In this document: piece by piece, positions 50,717-58,921 of the stretch
Position numbering within the stretch: the stretch's first letter is position 1
How the letters are laid out: the number at the start of each line of letters is the position of its first letter
Source: DATJPY01 sp035506135
GTDB taxonomy: Bacteria > Myxococcota_A > UBA9160 > PR03
Length of the DNA: 64,000 nt
Assembly (NCBI GenBank): GCA_035506135.1
Contig: DATJPY010000052.1
Location: 103,428 to 167,427 of the forward strand
Direction of reading: 5' to 3'
Position numbers and translations under genes: made by a program
Notes under the pieces: generated by a model
What the model was told of the DNA's origin: nothing
What the model saw: the letters and a program-made list of their open reading frames with translations, nothing else
Databases searched by the model: none

Positions 50717-52231
50717 GTGGATAGGCGGGAAGACCTCGCAGCGCCGGCGGTCGGTGAGGTGCTTCCCACGGTCTCCATCGTCGTGCCGCTGATCCGCCAC
50801 ATGGGGCACGCGGTGGAGGCGGTCGCGAGCTGGCGCGCGCAGCGCTACCCGGGCGAGCGCATCGAGCTGCTCGTGATGAGCGGTGGCTCGGATGGCACCC
50901 TGGAAGCTCGGCTCCGGGGCCAGCTCGGACCCGCCGACCGGCTGATCGAGCACCTCTCGCGGGACGAGCGGGAGCTCTTCGACGCCGGGGCGAGGCAGGC
51001 GCGCGGCGAGCTCCTCGTCTTCAGCGAGTCGCACTGCGTGGCCGAGCCCGACTTCCTGATCGAGATGTGCCGCTTCCTCGCCGGCAGCGGCCTGGCCGGG
51101 GCCTGCTGCCAGACCGTGGGCTCCTACACCAACGCGGTAGGCCGGATCGTGTGCCGGGACTTCGAGGACGACTTCAGGATCTGGACGCGCCCCGAGGATC
51201 GCCGCAAGGTCATCATCCACGGCTTTGCGATCTACCGCCGGATCTACCTCGAGGTCGGCGGCTTCGAGCCTCCCTTCGGCAACTTCCAGGACGCGGCGCT
51301 GGCCGCCAGGCTGGCGCACCGCGGCCATCGGCTCGGCCATGCCGCGCGGGCGCGCGTCCGCCATCACTATGCCCGCAGCCTGAGCGACACCGTGCAGCAG
51401 TTCCGGAGCTACGCCTCCGGCGAGTGCGTCCATCGCCTCGAGCGCGGCGAGGCCTACTGCGACCGCGAGTTCGGGCCCGTCTCGGAGTGGGGGGAGCTCG
51501 GCGCACAGCCCCGCGATCTGCGCCGGATCCTCTCGACGCTCTTGGGAGAGGTCCGGCGGCGAGGGGTCGCGAGATTCGATCTCTCGCTGGCTCGGACGAC
51601 GCTGCGCGCGCTCTGGGAACTCGCCGGCCCGCAGGCGGTGGCGGCCGAGGTGTCGCTGCGGCTCGCGATGCTGCGCTGCCACCTGTGGCGGTTCCGTTCC
51701 GATCGGATGCTGCGCGCCTTCCGCGAGATGTGCGCCCACACGGTCCGCGCGACGCGGCTCCGTTTCCTCGCCCGGCACGGAGACGAGATCCAGCGAGAGC
51801 CCGCGCCCGAGCCCCCCCGCGAAGGCCGTTGGGCGATCTCTGAGATCAGCGAGTCGAACCTGCTCGGATTCCACGAGCTCGAGACGGCCGGCGGCCAGCG
51901 TCTGCGCTGGTCGCGGCCGGTCGCGGCCCTTCGACTGGGCGTGCCCTGCGGACGCTATCGGGTCACGCTCGAGACGCACCGCCATCGCGCGCTACCCGCG
52001 GCCGGCATCCGGCTCTTCCTCAACCAGCACCCCGTGGAGGCGTCGATCTCCCCGACGGACGATCTCATCGCCGCGGAGATCCAGCCCGGCTGGTTCGACC
52101 TGCGCGGCGACCAGCTCCTGATCCTGACCTGCGCTCCGCTCTCTCCCCGGCTCACCGGCGCGCCCGACCCCCGCGCGCTCGGTCTGCCGATCGCGTCGAT
52201 CACCGTCGCGCGGACCGCCGCGACACCCTGA
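50717..52231 (+). CDS. Family 2 glycosyltransferase with C-terminal beta domain
   Basis: The N-terminal GT-A domain (PTVSIVVPLIRHMGHAVEAV, LVFSESHCVAEPDFLIEMC, VGGFEPPFGNFQDAALAARL) transfers a sugar from a nucleotide donor. The second acidic site usually written D-x-D appears as SESH, a substitution that may reduce or alter metal use. A helical stretch follows to about residue 360. From about residue 375 there is a separate beta-sandwich-like domain (RWSRPVAALRLGVPCGRYRV ... DPRALGLPIASITVAR) seen in several polysaccharide glycosyltransferases. GTG 50717 precedes the conserved start; GTG 50525 or ATG 50561 are alternatives that add an unconvincing leader. It lies at the beginning of a glycan-related region. 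Confidence 0.88.
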   Translation: MDRREDLAAPAVGEVLPTVSIVVPLIRHMGHAVEAVASWRAQRYPGERIELLVMSGGSDGTLEARLRGQLGPADRLIEHLSRDERELFDAGARQARGELLVFSESHCVAEPDFLIEMCRFLAGSGLAGACCQTVGSYTNAVGRIVCRDFEDDFRIWTRPEDRRKVIIHGFAIYRRIYLEVGGFEPPFGNFQDAALAARLAHRGHRLGHAARARVRHHYARSLSDTVQQFRSYASGECVHRLERGEAYCDREFGPVSEWGELGAQPRDLRRILSTLLGEVRRRGVARFDLSLARTTLRALWELAGPQAVAAEVSLRLAMLRCHLWRFRSDRMLRAFREMCAHTVRATRLRFLARHGDEIQREPAPEPPREGRWAISEISESNLLGFHELETAGGQRLRWSRPVAALRLGVPCGRYRVTLETHRHRALPAAGIRLFLNQHPVEASISPTDDLIAAEIQPGWFDLRGDQLLILTCAPLSPRLTGAPDPRALGLPIASITVARTAATP

Positions 52232-52261
52232 GACTCGCGAACCGAAGCGAGGGTGGACGAC

Positions 52262-52492
52262 ATGAAGCACGAGGGCTGGGTCCGAGAGGGACGGAGCTGG
52301 CTGCACCCCGTCTGTGAGTTCTTCGTGGTCGAGCGCGAGGCGCCCGAGCTCGCGGGCGGCGGGATCGAGTACCACGTGGTGCGCAGCGGCGGGGACAGCA
52401 CGGCGGGTCTGTCGGTCGCGGTGTTCTCGTCGGCCGACGATGCGATCGCCGACGCCGAACGGCGCGATGCGGAGCGGCGCGCGCGCGGATGA
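52262..52492 (+). CDS. Small hypothetical protein
   Basis: This is a 76-aa soluble protein with a charged C-terminal helix (SADDAIADAERRDAERRARG) and an aromatic-rich beta part (WLHPVCEFFVVEREAP, GIEYHVVRSGGDS). No family is recognised. ATG 52262 has GAGGGTGG at suitable spacing; GTG 52253 is 3 codons upstream. It lies 30 nt after the glycosyltransferase stop and is probably co-transcribed with it. Confidence 0.55.
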   Translation: MKHEGWVREGRSWLHPVCEFFVVEREAPELAGGGIEYHVVRSGGDSTAGLSVAVFSSADDAIADAERRDAERRARG

Positions 52493-52582
52493 CCGCCGGG
52501 TGGCCGTTGCCTCGCCAGGGTCTTCGGGCCGCGCGGGGCTCCTTGTAACCGGCTCCCCGCCTGTGAGAGAATCGCCCGAGCC

Positions 52583-53197
52583 ATGGAGGGCGTCGTGAGA
52601 AACCTTACGTCCGTGCTGCTCGGTTCGTTACTCGCCGGCTGCCTGGTCGGCGATGCCATCGCCCAATCCAAGCCGCAGGCGAAGCCGGGGAAGGCGCCGC
52701 AGTTCGAGGCCGTCGCGGCCGGGGAGGCCGTATCGATCACGGCGACGGTCGAGAAGATCGATCTCAAGCAGCGGCTGGTCACGCTCAAGGGACCGGAGGG
52801 CAACGAGGTCACGATCCACGTCGACAAGCGGGTGAAGAACCTGCCGCAGGTCAAGAAGGGCGACGAGCTGGTCGTCGACTACCTGCAGTCGGTCGCGGTG
52901 GACCTCCACAAGCCGGGCGAGGCGCCCGCCGTATCGTCCGCGGGAGGGGTCGAGACGGCGAAGCCCGGCGAGAAGCCCGGCGCGGTGGCGGTGCGACGCG
53001 TCCATGCGACCGCGACGATCTCGGCGATCGATACGGCCACCTCGACGGTGACGCTCACCGGGCCGCGCGGCAACGCCTTCCCGGTGAAGGTCAAGGACAC
53101 CGCCCGGCTCGAGGGCCTGAAGGTCGGGGACGCGGTCGACGTGACCTACACCGAGGCGCTCGCGATCGCGGTGAAGAAACCGACCAAGACGCAGTAG
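52583..53197 (+). CDS. Exported protein with two repeated small beta domains
   Basis: This is a 204-aa protein. The signal reads LTSVLLGSLLAGCLVGDAIA; LLAGC could also act as a lipobox. The mature part holds two similar units of about 55 residues: TATVEKIDLKQRLVTLKGPEGNEVTIHV followed by GDELVVDYLQSVAVDL, and TATISAIDTATSTVTLTGPR followed by GDAVDVTYTEALAIAV. These look like tandem OB/SH3-like barrels from an internal duplication. The linker is Pro/Gly/Ala-rich. The function is unknown. GTG 52595 is an alternative start close by. Confidence 0.78.
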   Translation: MEGVVRNLTSVLLGSLLAGCLVGDAIAQSKPQAKPGKAPQFEAVAAGEAVSITATVEKIDLKQRLVTLKGPEGNEVTIHVDKRVKNLPQVKKGDELVVDYLQSVAVDLHKPGEAPAVSSAGGVETAKPGEKPGAVAVRRVHATATISAIDTATSTVTLTGPRGNAFPVKVKDTARLEGLKVGDAVDVTYTEALAIAVKKPTKTQ

Positions 53198-53313
53198 GGC
53201 GAGCAGGCTCGACGTGGAGGAGCCGGCTGGCCGCGGGTCGCGGGTCGCGCGGATGGCGAGAGCGTAATCTCCGCGACCGCGGACGCTCATCGCGTTTGCC
53301 TACCGTCCGGAGC

Positions 53314-54092
53314 GTGGCTGCTGGGACTCGCGGACTCCGGGACCTCGGCGTGCTGTCGATCGTCCCGCTGCCGCTCTGCTGATCGGGACCAGCGTCGCGA
53401 ACGGAGTGCTTCGCGCATACTTCGGCACGCAGGCGTTCGGCGGCGTGCTGTTCCTCGGCAAGGTCGCGCCCCTGATCCCGCCCGATGGATTCGGCGATCC
53501 CACGAGCGCGCGGCTGGGAGCCGCGCTCGGCGACCTCCATGGGTTGGCCGAGGAGTCCGATGGCGAGGCGCTCTTCTGGATCTCGCAGCAGACGTACACC
53601 CCGGTGCTATGGGATCGCCTCGTGCCCCTGCTGGCCGCCGAGGGCGGCGACGACACGGTCGCGGCCAACCGGATCGCCACGCAGGTGGCCCATCAGGTCG
53701 TCGTCCGGGATCCGGGGCTCTACGCCCGACTCTTCCGCGTCCACTTCGAGAGCATGTGGACGTGGCCCTGGATCACGACGAGTGCCCGGATCGCTCCCTT
53801 CCGCGAGCAGATGCGCAGTCCGCCGCTCGCCGCTCTCGCCGGAGCGTTCGTCGTCTGCTGCCTGCTGCCGCTCGTCGCGTTGGCGAACGGGCTCGCCGAC
53901 CCTCTCCTCGTCCTCGCCGCTGCGGCCGCTGTCTCGATCCAGGTCTACGATCTCGCGATCGCCGCGATCGACGTGACCGTGAGCCGGTTCGCGCTGCCCG
54001 CCATCCCGATGCTCGGCGTCGCCCTCGCCGGCATCCCGGCGATGCTCCAGGTACTGCGCCACGGCCGCGCGCTCCGGGCGTCCGCCCGCTAG
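53314..54092 (+). pseudogene. Broken remnant of a polytopic (GT-C-like) membrane protein
   Basis: An intact frame runs from GTG 53406 to 54092 (228 aa). It looks like the C-terminal part of a multi-helix glycosyltransferase-type membrane protein: FGGVLFLGKVAPLIPP, YARLFRVHFESMWTWPWITT, then helices FVVCCLLPLVALANGLADPL and VTVSRFALPAIPMLGVALAG. The natural N-terminal helix is split. From GTG 53314 another frame reads LRDLGVLSIVPLP and stops at a TGA (53377-53379), while the main frame upstream reads AALLIGTSVANGVL. Joining them needs one extra base near 53370. The upstream catalytic half is missing altogether. Either this is a truncated, frameshifted pseudogene or the assembly has an error. 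Confidence 0.6.
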
Positions 54093-54751
54093 CGAAGATC
54101 CGCGAAGACGAAGCCGTCGCGCTCCGTGATCTCGCCGAGCACGACCTCGATGGGCTCACGGAACATCGGCCCGGCGCAGCAGAAGGTGTGGAACTCGCCG
54201 CGCTCGCCGCACGGGTCCACGCCCTCCGGAAGCTCGTCGAGGAGATCTCCGTCGAAGGTCCGGCCGATGAAGTCGCGCGGCATCTGCTTCGGATCGACGC
54301 ACGTGATCCGAGCGCGAACTCCTGCGGTCACCATCTCGCGGGCGAGCGCGGGCGTCGGCCGTCCCCAGATCGGGAAGAGCGGCTCCACACCGGTCCCGGC
54401 GAGCTGTTTCTCGCGATAGGCGCGAATGTCGGCGAGGAAGAGGTCTCCGAACGCGATCGCGAGAATCCCCTCTGCGCGTGCGCGCCCGATCGCGCCGCCC
54501 ACGGCCTTCTCGTACTCCTCGTTCGAGCAGCGATGCGGGATGGAGACCCTCCAGAGGGGAAGGCCTGCCGCCTCGGCCTGCCTCTCGAGAAGCGTCTCTC
54601 GCACGGCGTGCATGGCCACGCGGGCGAACGTCTCGTTGACGGTGGTGACGAGCCCAACGACCTCCACCCCCCGCTGTCGGAGGACGTGGAGAGTCCACGC
54701 GCTGTCCTTCCCGCTACTCCAGGAGAGGAGCGTCTTCCTCGGCGGGCTCAT
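54089..54751 (-). CDS. Dph6-related ATP pyrophosphatase family protein
   Basis: This is a 220-aa adenine nucleotide alpha hydrolase-like protein. The PP-loop is LLSWSSGKDSAWTLHVLRQR, and the family-specific end motif is GEFHTFCCAGPMF, preceded by GDLFLADIRAYREKQLAGTG and LFPIWGRPT. Archaeal and eukaryotic relatives amidate diphthine on EF-2 (Dph6). Bacteria lack diphthamide, so the bacterial members have another, unknown ATP-dependent amidation or ligation role. The start is ATG 54751, and the upstream PEP-CTERM gene ends inside it (38-nt overlap, same strand). It is convergent with the membrane-protein remnant (4-nt overlap). Confidence 0.88.
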   Translation of the reverse strand: MSPPRKTLLSWSSGKDSAWTLHVLRQRGVEVVGLVTTVNETFARVAMHAVRETLLERQAEAAGLPLWRVSIPHRCSNEEYEKAVGGAIGRARAEGILAIAFGDLFLADIRAYREKQLAGTGVEPLFPIWGRPTPALAREMVTAGVRARITCVDPKQMPRDFIGRTFDGDLLDELPEGVDPCGERGEFHTFCCAGPMFREPIEVVLGEITERDGFVFADLR

Positions 54752-55499
54752 ACGGCGATCGTAGCGGGTGCTTCGTGCGCCCGGAGAGCGCGAGGCCGGC
54801 GATCCCACCGCCGAGGAGGAGCAGAGTGGCGGGCTCGGGCACCGGCTCGACGTCGAAGCTGAAGGGGAAGCTCACGCTGTCGCCGGCCGTGAGCATGAAC
54901 GCGAAGCTCGCCGTGATGGAGGAGCTGGCCGCCTGCGCCAGCAGGTCGGGGCCGAAGCTCTCCATCGGGATCGTCACCGAGCTGGGAGCGCCGAGCGGGT
55001 CGGCCGGCGCAGTATAGGACTGCGGCCTGTCGAGCAGCGTGTGCACCGACACCCCGTCGATCTCGGTGGTGTAGATCGAGAGGCCGCTGTCGGTCAGGGT
55101 GGCGCCGTTCGCGTTCAGGTCCGTGAGCGTTCCTGCACCGACCGAGCCGGTCGCCGAGAGCGAGGGACCGACCGGCAGGATGCTCAGCGACGCGGAGACG
55201 GTGAACCCCAGCGTGGACTTGCTCAAGTTCGTGAGCGTGAAGGAGCCGCTGAGGGTCGGATCCGGGTCGAACTCGAACGACCAGCTGCTGAGCTCGTAGC
55301 CACTTCCCGTGAGGCTCGTGCCCTCGCAGCTCACGATCCCGTCGCCCGAGGAGACGCACCCGAGATCGTTCAGGTCGAGCGCGCTGCCGTTGATCGTGAT
55401 GACGGGTGCGATCGTGGCGGCCCGGGTGGCCGGCGCCGTGCCCGCACCGAGGCCGCCGAGCCCCACCGCGAGCAAGCAGAGGAAGGAACGATTTCGCAT
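54714..55499 (-). CDS. PEP-CTERM sorting-domain protein
   Basis: This is a 261-aa exported protein with a signal peptide (LLAVGLGGLGAGTAPATRAA). The mature part is a beta-rich Ser/Thr/Gly/Leu-rich domain of about 185 residues typical of surface PEP-CTERM proteins. The sorting signal is VPEPATLLLLGGGIAGLALS followed by GRTKH: a PEP motif, a hydrophobic helix and a basic end. Unusually another 17 residues (PLRSPYEPAEEDAPLLE) follow and overlap the next gene. Exosortase, which would process it, is not in this window. Its presence implies an exosortase/exopolysaccharide system elsewhere in the genome and fits the neighbouring glycosyltransferases. Confidence 0.9.
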   Translation of the reverse strand: MRNRSFLCLLAVGLGGLGAGTAPATRAATIAPVITINGSALDLNDLGCVSSGDGIVSCEGTSLTGSGYELSSWSFEFDPDPTLSGSFTLTNLSKSTLGFTVSASLSILPVGPSLSATGSVGAGTLTDLNANGATLTDSGLSIYTTEIDGVSVHTLLDRPQSYTAPADPLGAPSSVTIPMESFGPDLLAQAASSSITASFAFMLTAGDSVSFPFSFDVEPVPEPATLLLLGGGIAGLALSGRTKHPLRSPYEPAEEDAPLLE

Positions 55500-55561
55500 A
55501 CGCGTCCGCTCTCCCCGACTCGAAGATTTGATGGGTAAGTGGCCGATGGCAAGGGCAGGTG

Positions 55562-56626
55562 TCAGCGGGAGGGAGCGGGTTCCTCCTGCGGGTCCTCGAG
55601 CGGCCGGACCTTCTCTCGGAAGATCTTCGGCGCGCGGTCGACGACGGCCGCGAAGGCAGGCTCTGCCGCGACGACGTAGGGCGCCCACGTGAAGGCCGCG
55701 CGGCCGGCGAGTGCCGCGTACAGGCCGATCGAGCTCAGGTTCACGTAGGCGCGGAGCTCCGGCCGGGCATACGCCAGCCCTTCGAGCGAGACGCGATCGT
55801 CGAGGCGCTGCGCGACCAGGCCGGGCGCCCACCGCGCGAGCGTGGCCTCGAGCCGCGCGACCTCGGGATGACCGCGCTGCGCCGGGTGCAGCTTGTAGTG
55901 CACGCGCGCGACACCCTCGCTGCGCAGGCGGTCGAGCAATCGATCGAGCCCGGCGCACACGCTCTCGAGCCGCACCTGTCGCGTGGCCGAGAGCGCGTCG
56001 AACGCGATCACGTGCGCCACGTCGGCGCGGAGCGCCTCGGGCACGGGCGGGGGCGCGACGCGCACCACCGCCCGATCGTCGAGGTCGGGGAACGCGTCGG
56101 GATACAGGGCGTAGGCGCGCCGGTGGCCGGGCTCGAAGAAGTGAGCCGCGCGCACGCGGCCGGAGAACGCGAGGCGATCGCCGCGGCGGATGCGCGGCGG
56201 CGGATGGATGCGGTCCATCTCCGCCCGCGTGCAGTAGCTGTAGAGGCCCTCCTCGAGGTAGGAGAAGCCGGTGCAGCCCGGATGCGAGCGGAGAAGCTGG
56301 AAGGCGCGCTCCAACGCGTGGGGCAGGTAGAGGTGGAACGGGCGGCCCCCGGTCGCGCGCGCGATGCGGCGATCGTTCCGGCGCATCCAACGGCGCGCGC
56401 GCCAGGTCTCGACCAGCCCCGTCGGCGACTCGCGGACAGCCTCCATCGGGAGCGGAACGGTGCGGAGATCCCCCTCCTCGGAGGTCATGCCACGGGCGAG
56501 AGCCAGCACCACGCGCGCGCGGTCGAGCCCTTCGCACTCGATCACGCCGTGCGTGACCCAGCGCGCGACCGGGCTGTGCACGACGAACAGGTGGACCTCG
56601 GGCCCGGCACCTCCCGCGTGCCCCAC
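55562..56626 (-). CDS. Glycosyltransferase with bacterial polysialyltransferase-type motifs
   Basis: This is a 354-aa protein with the three signatures shared by bacterial sialyl- and polysialyltransferases (GT38/GT52-like GT-B folds). It has an acidic-acidic-Gly motif (YLEEGLYSYC, residues 125-127 EEG), a His-Pro motif (HYKLHPAQ, 247-248) and a Ser-Ser motif (VNLSSIGLYAALAG, 298-299). The first two include the catalytic acid and the CMP-binding His in studied enzymes. GTG 56626 follows the preceding stop by 8 nt; ATG 56488 would remove the first Rossmann strand (VHLFVVHSPVARW). It is the downstream partner of a GT4 glycosyltransferase. The donor sugar is unproven; no CMP-sialic acid genes are seen here. 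Confidence 0.78.
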   Translation of the reverse strand: MGHAGGAGPEVHLFVVHSPVARWVTHGVIECEGLDRARVVLALARGMTSEEGDLRTVPLPMEAVRESPTGLVETWRARRWMRRNDRRIARATGGRPFHLYLPHALERAFQLLRSHPGCTGFSYLEEGLYSYCTRAEMDRIHPPPRIRRGDRLAFSGRVRAAHFFEPGHRRAYALYPDAFPDLDDRAVVRVAPPPVPEALRADVAHVIAFDALSATRQVRLESVCAGLDRLLDRLRSEGVARVHYKLHPAQRGHPEVARLEATLARWAPGLVAQRLDDRVSLEGLAYARPELRAYVNLSSIGLYAALAGRAAFTWAPYVVAAEPAFAAVVDRAPKIFREKVRPLEDPQEEPAPSR

Positions 56627-56634
56627 CGCGCCCC

Positions 56635-57903
56635 CTAGCGCGCCCGGTGCGCGGATTCTGCGGTCTCGGAGCGTGCCTCGTCCGGCCACAGCAGCCGCTC
56701 GTAGCCCTCGATCGCGCGGTCCACCGTGAAGCAGTCGGCGCGCGCCCGGAGGCGATCCGCATCGCGCGGTGCGTCGAGCGTCGCCTCCAGCGCCGCCGCC
56801 ATGGCGACGTCGTCGCCCACCGCGACGAGGCGTCCGTACCTCCCGCGATCGAGGATCTCGGCGGGACCGCTCGGACAGTCGGTGCTGACCACAGGACAGC
56901 CACAGCCGAGCGCCTCGGCGATCACGTTGCAGAAGCCCTCGTTGCGCGATGTCACGGCGAGCACTCCGGCACGCGCCATCCACGCAAAGGGGTTCTTCGC
57001 GTAGCCGGGAAAGGCGACGTCCCCTGCCACCCCGAGCTCCCCGGCGAGCCGCTCGAGGAACGCGATCCGTCTCGCCGTGCTCTCGGGTCTCCGCGCCGTG
57101 CCGAGGACCACGAGCCGCGCGGGGCGCCGCGCGCGAAGGCGCGCGAAGGCCCGCACCAGCATTGGCAGGTCTTTGGCCGCCCCGAGCCGGCCCACCGCGA
57201 GCACCACCGGCGGCTCGCCCGCGCGCAGCCACGGATGGGCAACCGGCTCCGCAGCCCGCGACGGCATGTCCGGCGTCACCGCCGGGTTGTAGATCACACA
57301 GATGCGTTCCAACGGAAGCCCGCTTCGGCGCGCGACGTCCTCGGCGACGCCGTTCGAGACCGCGATGATGCCGTCGGCTGCCGGGTAGAGCTCGCGCGCG
57401 AGGCGATCGAGGATCGCGCGGTGGCGCCCGGCGCCGAGGGGGTGGCCCGAACGCAGGTCGTTGTGCTCGCTCACGAAGAGTCGCGGCGGATCGCGGACCA
57501 GGGCGCGCGCCAGGAGCGCCTCGAGATTGCGGTACGGCGTTGCCGCGAGGAGGATCCGGGGTCGCCGCTCCGCGAGACGCGACGCCAGCCCGTCGAGCTG
57601 GAGGAACGCCGCATCGTCGCGGTGGGTCAGGGTGGCGAGGAGAGCCGGCGGCATGGCGCGCGGGAGACGCACTCGCGCGAGCGCTGCCGCCGTGCGCAGC
57701 CGCGATGAGCCGGGCACATGAACGACCGACACGCCTGCCGGCACGGGGCGCGTCGACCCGCGCTCGAGCGACGTCACCCAGAGCTCGACGCGCCGGCCGC
57801 GTGCCGAGAGCGCCGTCGCGAGCCGGTGGAATACCTCCTGCATCCCGCCGCCGGCGCGGTCCTCGGCGTAGAGCGCGAGGTCGACGGAACCGCCGTCGCT
57901 CAT
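56635..57903 (-). CDS. Family 4 (group 1) glycosyltransferase
   Basis: This is a 422-aa GT-B retaining glycosyltransferase. The N-terminal acceptor domain has GGGMQEVFHRLATALSARGR. The C-terminal donor domain has VVLAVGRLGAAKDLPMLVRA, FPGYAKNPFAWMARAGVLAV and the nucleotide-sugar E-x7-E motif in SRNEGFCNVIAEALGCGCPV. ATG 57903 is chosen; ATG 57924, with GGGAGG just before it, is an alternative adding 7 residues. Together with the polysialyltransferase-like gene downstream (8-nt gap) it forms a two-gene surface-glycan operon. It is divergent from the 2OG oxygenase. Confidence 0.92.
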   Translation of the reverse strand: MSDGGSVDLALYAEDRAGGGMQEVFHRLATALSARGRRVELWVTSLERGSTRPVPAGVSVVHVPGSSRLRTAAALARVRLPRAMPPALLATLTHRDDAAFLQLDGLASRLAERRPRILLAATPYRNLEALLARALVRDPPRLFVSEHNDLRSGHPLGAGRHRAILDRLARELYPAADGIIAVSNGVAEDVARRSGLPLERICVIYNPAVTPDMPSRAAEPVAHPWLRAGEPPVVLAVGRLGAAKDLPMLVRAFARLRARRPARLVVLGTARRPESTARRIAFLERLAGELGVAGDVAFPGYAKNPFAWMARAGVLAVTSRNEGFCNVIAEALGCGCPVVSTDCPSGPAEILDRGRYGRLVAVGDDVAMAAALEATLDAPRDADRLRARADCFTVDRAIEGYERLLWPDEARSETAESAHRAR

Positions 57904-58008
57904 CGTTCGCCGCCCCGCCGCCATCGACCTCCCGGGTCCCATGCGGGGCCCCCCGTCGCTCCGAGGCGAGTCGCCCCGGCGCAGAGCGCAACCAACCGCC
58001 TGGACAGG

Positions 58009-58050
58009 TTGACACTTCCCCGCCACACGAATCTGTAGATTAACGATTCG
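58009..58050 (+). promoter_or_regulatory. AT-rich intergenic region with TTGACA and nested palindromes
   Basis: TTGACA (58009-58014) is followed after 21 nt by TAGATT (58036-58041), rather far apart for a standard promoter. AATCTGTAGATT (58030-58041) is a perfect palindrome, and CGAATC (58028-58033) pairs with GATTCG (58045-58050). It lies between divergent genes (GT4 and 2OG oxygenase), so it is probably a control region for one or both. The boxes are tentative. Confidence 0.4.
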
Positions 58051-58091
58051 TAAAGCGCATCGGCGCAGCGCCTCGCTATACCGTTCGCATC

Positions 58092-58868
58092 GTGAGGGCG
58101 GGACCCTTCTTCGCACTCGATGCGGTCGCCTTCGACTACGAGCCGTTCCCCATCGGGCTCGCGCGTCCACTGATGGAGCCCGCCGTCTACAAAGACCTGG
58201 TGGACGCGTTTCCGCCGCTCGATCGCCTGACACATTACGATGTCCTCGGCAGGCCGGGCTCGAAGTACACGCTCTCCGAGCGCGAACAGCCGAAGGCATA
58301 TCGCGATTTCGTCCGCGACCATCCGGTCTGGCGCGAGTTCCACGCCTGGATCAAGAGCGATGCCTTCATCGACCACGTGCTCGATGCGCTCGCCGCGCAG
58401 CACATCGACCTCGGCTTCCGACGCAGGGCCCCGGTGCGCCGGCTGGCCCGCAACCTCCGCGCGCTCGGTCGCGGGGGAATCTCACCACGCGACGCCAGGC
58501 TCAGCACCCGCTTCGAGTTCTCTGCGCTGCCGGCCGACGGAGGGAGGCTGCTGCCGCACACCGACGCCCCCTCGAAGATCGTGACGCTCGTGGTGTCGAT
58601 GCTGCGCGAGGGAGAGTGGAATCCGGCGTGGGGGGGCGGACTCGAGGTGTGCCGGCCCAGGGACCCGCGCCGCTTCGGCTTCAACTGGATGAACGAGCTC
58701 GCCGACTTCGAGGACATGCAGGTGGTGCGGACCTTCGAGTTCGAGCCGAACCAGGCGATCGTATTCGTGAAGACCTACGACTCCTGGCACACCGTGCGGC
58801 CGATGACCGGTGTCGGCGCGAAGGACGTGCGCCGCACCCTCACCATCGTGATCGAGACGCCGACCTGA
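58092..58868 (+). CDS. 2-oxoglutarate/Fe(II)-dependent oxygenase family protein
   Basis: This is a 258-aa double-stranded beta-helix oxygenase. The metal triad is His-x-Asp in LLPHTDAPSK and the distal His in DSWHTVRPM; the 2OG-anchoring Arg is in RRTLTIVIETP. The N-terminal part (FDYEPFPIGLARPLMEPAVY, LVDAFPPL) resembles 2OG oxygenases that occur in capsule and O-antigen gene clusters. The start is GTG 58092. It is divergent from the glycosyltransferase pair, with about 190 nt between starts holding AT-rich palindromes. The substrate may be a glycan or peptide; unknown. Confidence 0.85.
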   Translation: MRAGPFFALDAVAFDYEPFPIGLARPLMEPAVYKDLVDAFPPLDRLTHYDVLGRPGSKYTLSEREQPKAYRDFVRDHPVWREFHAWIKSDAFIDHVLDALAAQHIDLGFRRRAPVRRLARNLRALGRGGISPRDARLSTRFEFSALPADGGRLLPHTDAPSKIVTLVVSMLREGEWNPAWGGGLEVCRPRDPRRFGFNWMNELADFEDMQVVRTFEFEPNQAIVFVKTYDSWHTVRPMTGVGAKDVRRTLTIVIETPT

Positions 58869-58921
58869 CCGTCAGGACGGGCGGGAGCGGAGTGTAGGGC
58901 CGCCCTCCGATTTCGCGCGGA

